Part shown: one piece after another, positions 61,661 to 64,000 of the stretch
Layout of the letters: each line of letters begins with the position of its first letter
Numbering within the stretch: position 1 is the first letter of the stretch
Origin: Anarhynchus alexandrinus
Taxonomy: Eukaryota > Chordata > Aves > Charadriiformes > Charadriidae
Direction: 5' to 3'
NCBI GenBank assembly: GCA_008711295.1
Contig: VUYV01000004.1
Location: 1,509,920 to 1,573,919, forward strand
DNA: 64,000 nt
Program-made: the position numbers and the translations under genes
The notes under the pieces: generated by a model
Told to the model about the DNA's origin: nothing
The model's database searches: none
Seen by the model: only the letters and a program-made list of their open reading frames with translations

Positions 61661-61697
61661 TTTTTTTTTTTTTTTTTTTTNTTTTTTTTTTTTTTTT
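61661..61697 (+). repeat. T homopolymer interrupted by an N
   Basis: A run of T from 61661 to 61697 contains an N at 61681, then continues 'ctttttggggg'. The N probably marks unresolved homopolymer length. On the minus strand it is an A tract just downstream of an AATAAA at 61740-61745. Confidence 0.9.
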
Positions 61698-61739
61698 CTT
61701 TTTGGGGGTGGGGAGGGGTTAGTTTGTTTGCTTTTTTTT

Positions 61740-61745
61740 TTTATT
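61740..61745 (-). terminator. Candidate poly(A) signal AATAAA (minus strand)
   Basis: The + strand reads TTTATT within 'ttttttattattattgaacc'; on the minus strand this is 'aataataataaa'. It is followed by an A-rich and pyrimidine-rich stretch. It is the last signal before the intergenic interval and so the best candidate for the distal end of the presumed minus transcript. Confidence 0.4.
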
Positions 61746-63703
61746 ATTATTGAACCAGTAAGGCAGAGTTCGGACACTGCTACCCACACCGCTTGCTGGT
61801 GGGCACGCCGAGCAAAATAACAGCGAACAAACCCCTTTACCTTTAGCAGAAGAACTCCCCCCGCCCCGAACAAGCTGCGGAAATATTTACACCTGGTGGT
61901 TTGTCCGTACAGCCCCGGCTATCACACAGCTCACTCCAGAACAGCTATGAAACAGTTCGGTTGTACAAAAGATGGATATTTCCTCCCGGTACAGTTCAAG
62001 CCATAAATTGTCCAATAGTTCGTTTGCCTGTTTGTACAAGTTACAAAATTGAACATTAACTTTAGACTTAGGGTTTGGGGTTTTTTTAACAGTTTAATGT
62101 GGCTTTCTCCTGGTTTGCACAGCCGCAGCCGGCAGCACAAGGAGGTGCTGGCTGGACCCTGCCGTGAGGTTTTGGGGTGCTCAGGGATGCCTCGGTCCCC
62201 AGACGGGAGTTGGGGGGGGGGCACAAGGGCCAGAGCGGGGCAGGACAGGGAGGGCATCACGACCCGAAGGAGCAGCAGCTTCCCCTTGCCCAAAAACATG
62301 TTCCCCCCCAGCCCATGAGTGAGCAGGGAAATGGGGGGGGGAGGTCTGTCCCACAGCAGCCCCCATGGCCGGGCACATCCCCACGCCTCGCCAACTCCTT
62401 GATTTGACCCAAATTCATTAATCTGCAGCGGGAGGATGCTCTCTGCTCTGGCACCCCGGCAAGGGTGGTGCAGAGCTCCCCGACGGGAGCTGCCGCTGCC
62501 CCGTATGACCCCCCCCGTGTCCCCCCATCCCTGTCCCTGCTGCTGCGGGGACGCGCTGGGGGACAGGCGGCTGCAGGAGGGTCTGTGCACAGGGAGACCA
62601 GTGATGGAGATGCAGCGAGACAGAAAGAGCCCAGGGCAGGCTGTCCCGGTGGGATGGGGACACGCGGCACAGCTGGCGCCCAAGCTCTTGCACAGAGCTG
62701 GGAACGTCAGCAACAGCAACGTCTCCTGCTCCCCGCTCCGGAGACAATCCCAAAGGATCCCACCAAGGAGGGTGGGAGGCTGCTGGAGCCCCGCAGCAGC
62801 TGTGGGTCACCAGTGTCACCCTGACACCTCCCTGTCCCCCCAGTCCCGTGACACCGTCCCCTCCTGCAAACACTGCCCTGCCCAGAAGATGCTGGATAAC
62901 ATCTGCCCAACCATCCATCCACCGTGAGCACTGAGCCACAAACACCAAGAGGACCAGAACAACCTCACAAACATCTGAAAACTCTTTCGGAGACAGTGAC
63001 ACCCTCGCAGGGCGGCCCTGAGCATCAGCCGTGCTTCGGGGGTCCCGACCAGCCCCACCAGCCCCGACCCCTCGCCCCGCACACACAAAAGACATGGTGG
63101 AAACGAGAGGAAAAGAGAAACACGGCTCCAGGGTCAGCACCAAAGGGTGGGACAAGCTCTTCACCCTCCAGCCCACAGTTTGGGTGCTGGTTACGGTGTG
63201 GGTGAATGCAGCCTGGGGGTAAAGGGAAAGACAACACAACCCTGCTCCGGCTGGGGCGGCGAGAAGATGGCTCTGCAGCTCCTGGCTGGAGGCCGTGGCC
63301 CTTCCTGACACCCCGACAACCAGCCGCGTTCAGCCCGGGATGCCCACACGGCGAGGAACCCGAACGCCGCCCCAGCGCCTCCATCCCTGGCACGCTGCGG
63401 GGCCGCGGGTACCACCGGGGAGAGCGATGCACAGCAGAAGCCAAGGCTGGGCCACCACCCCACGGGCAGGAGCTCGGTTCAAGCGCTTCTCTGGCCCCTC
63501 TCTCCACCTCTCAACCCACGGCGCGGTCCCTGGCAGCGGGAGGGTCTGCGATGCCGGCGGGGTCTGCCATGGCGGTAGGGTCTGAGGTGCCGGTCAGTGG
63601 GGCTGCGAGCGCCGCAGCCACCGTCCACCAGCGACCGGCACCTTCCTGGGCTCCTGGAGACACCAAAGCAGCACACAGTATTGCTACTGTGCCAAGTGGG
63701 AAC

Positions 63704-63709
63704 TTTATT
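63704..63709 (-). terminator. Candidate proximal poly(A) signal AATAAA (minus strand)
   Basis: The + strand reads TTTATT within 'gtgggaactttattctttgt'. The minus strand 'acaaagaataaagttcccac' resembles a genuine cleavage region, with 'cttggcacagtagc' downstream. It could be an alternative, shorter 3' end. Confidence 0.3.
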
Positions 63710-63827
63710 CTTTGTTGTGGTTTTTTTTTTTCCCCCCTATTTTTTTTTTCCGAAAAGGTGACGGAGGCGGCTTTGAAGATGGGTCGGATTTAGATATTTT
63801 TTTTTTTCCCAGCAAAATCTGCAACAC

Positions 63828-63833
63828 TTTAAT
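63828..63833 (-). terminator. Candidate poly(A) signal ATTAAA (minus strand)
   Basis: The + strand reads TTTAAT in 'gcaacactttaatagcgcta'; the minus strand gives 'gcgctattaaagtgttgc'. ATTAAA is the commonest variant signal. Support is positional only. Confidence 0.2.
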
Positions 63834-63958
63834 AGCGCTATGCCCAGACATCAGCTCTGTTAGTTTTTACATCTCAGAGCCACGGAGACACCAGCAGCAG
63901 TAACCTGGGAACGGAAAGACTTCCACATCGCTTGTGCATTGTCTCGGATTTTTTTTTC

Positions 63959-63960
<2 letters not shown>

Positions 63961-63992
<32 letters not shown>

Positions 63993-63994
63993 AA
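63961..63994 (+). repeat. A homopolymer tract at the window edge
   Basis: Nineteen A, one G, then fourteen A. On the left it abuts 'tttttttttctt', so a small T/A palindrome forms. It is low-complexity sequence with no transposon body adjacent on the left. Confidence 0.9.
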
Positions 63995-64000
63995 CACAAA

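Larger units (their letters stand above)
61740..64000 (-). other. Candidate 3' UTR of a minus-strand gene (possibly NCOR2)
   Basis: Read on the minus strand, the region looks like the distal part of a long 3' UTR: a GC-rich body (62150-63680), then an AT-balanced unique stretch with 'ttttgtacaa' words (about 61960-62100), then 'aataataataaa' at 61740-61751. Two more minus-strand signals lie upstream at 63704 (AATAAA) and 63828 (ATTAAA). In mammals NCOR2 lies just beyond RFLNA in convergent orientation, which would put its 3' end here. No NCOR2 coding sequence could be found in the window, so the last coding exon would lie beyond the right edge. The 297-codon minus frame at 62418-63311 shows no domain and is likely a GC-rich chance frame. 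Confidence 0.35.

Noticed and set aside
62418..63311. Open minus frame of 297 codons
   Set aside because: It is GC-rich with stop-poor codon composition and no similarity to the NCOR2 C-terminus that I recall. More likely part of a 3' UTR or intergenic DNA.

Overview
The window looks like nuclear DNA of a bird, or at least a sauropsid. It carries 5'-truncated CR1 LINE copies with the typical AGGTC...ATTCTATGA 3' end, a few old MIR-like SINE scraps, low gene density, short tandem repeats and one sharp CpG island. No prokaryotic-style operons, tRNA, rRNA or CRISPR were seen. Nearly all open frames in the window are chance frames in non-coding DNA.

One protein-coding gene is supported at high confidence: RFLNA (refilin A, formerly FAM101A), on the + strand in three coding exons (32487-32696, 43732-43841, 46018-46351). 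Splice phases agree (0, then 2) and the spliced product is 217 aa. It starts in a CpG island (about 31790-32900) preceded by a 22-bp minisatellite. The likely 3' end is an AATAAA at 51454, which would give a 3' UTR of about 5 kb; that end is inferred.

Layout: 1-31700 is gene-poor, with CR1 copies at 8083-8528 and 21820-22220, older repeat scraps, and a 785-bp near-perfect direct duplication (12100-12884 and 12886-13670) split by a single N, which is probably an assembly artefact. 31700-51480 is RFLNA. 52220-53165 holds a decayed Ty3/gypsy-type pol fragment (reverse transcriptase plus the start of RNase H), unusual because avian LTR elements are mostly endogenous retroviruses. 54600-61000 is non-coding with AT-rich islands that look like conserved non-coding elements. 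61740-64000 has the character of a minus-strand 3' UTR, with three poly(A) signals on the minus strand. In mammals the gene convergent with RFLNA is NCOR2, so this may be its 3' UTR, but no NCOR2 coding sequence is visible.

Refilin A binds filamin A and promotes actin bundling, notably around the nucleus, with roles in cartilage and skeletal development. No other gene here works with it; the neighbourhood is regulatory or neutral DNA plus transposon relics.
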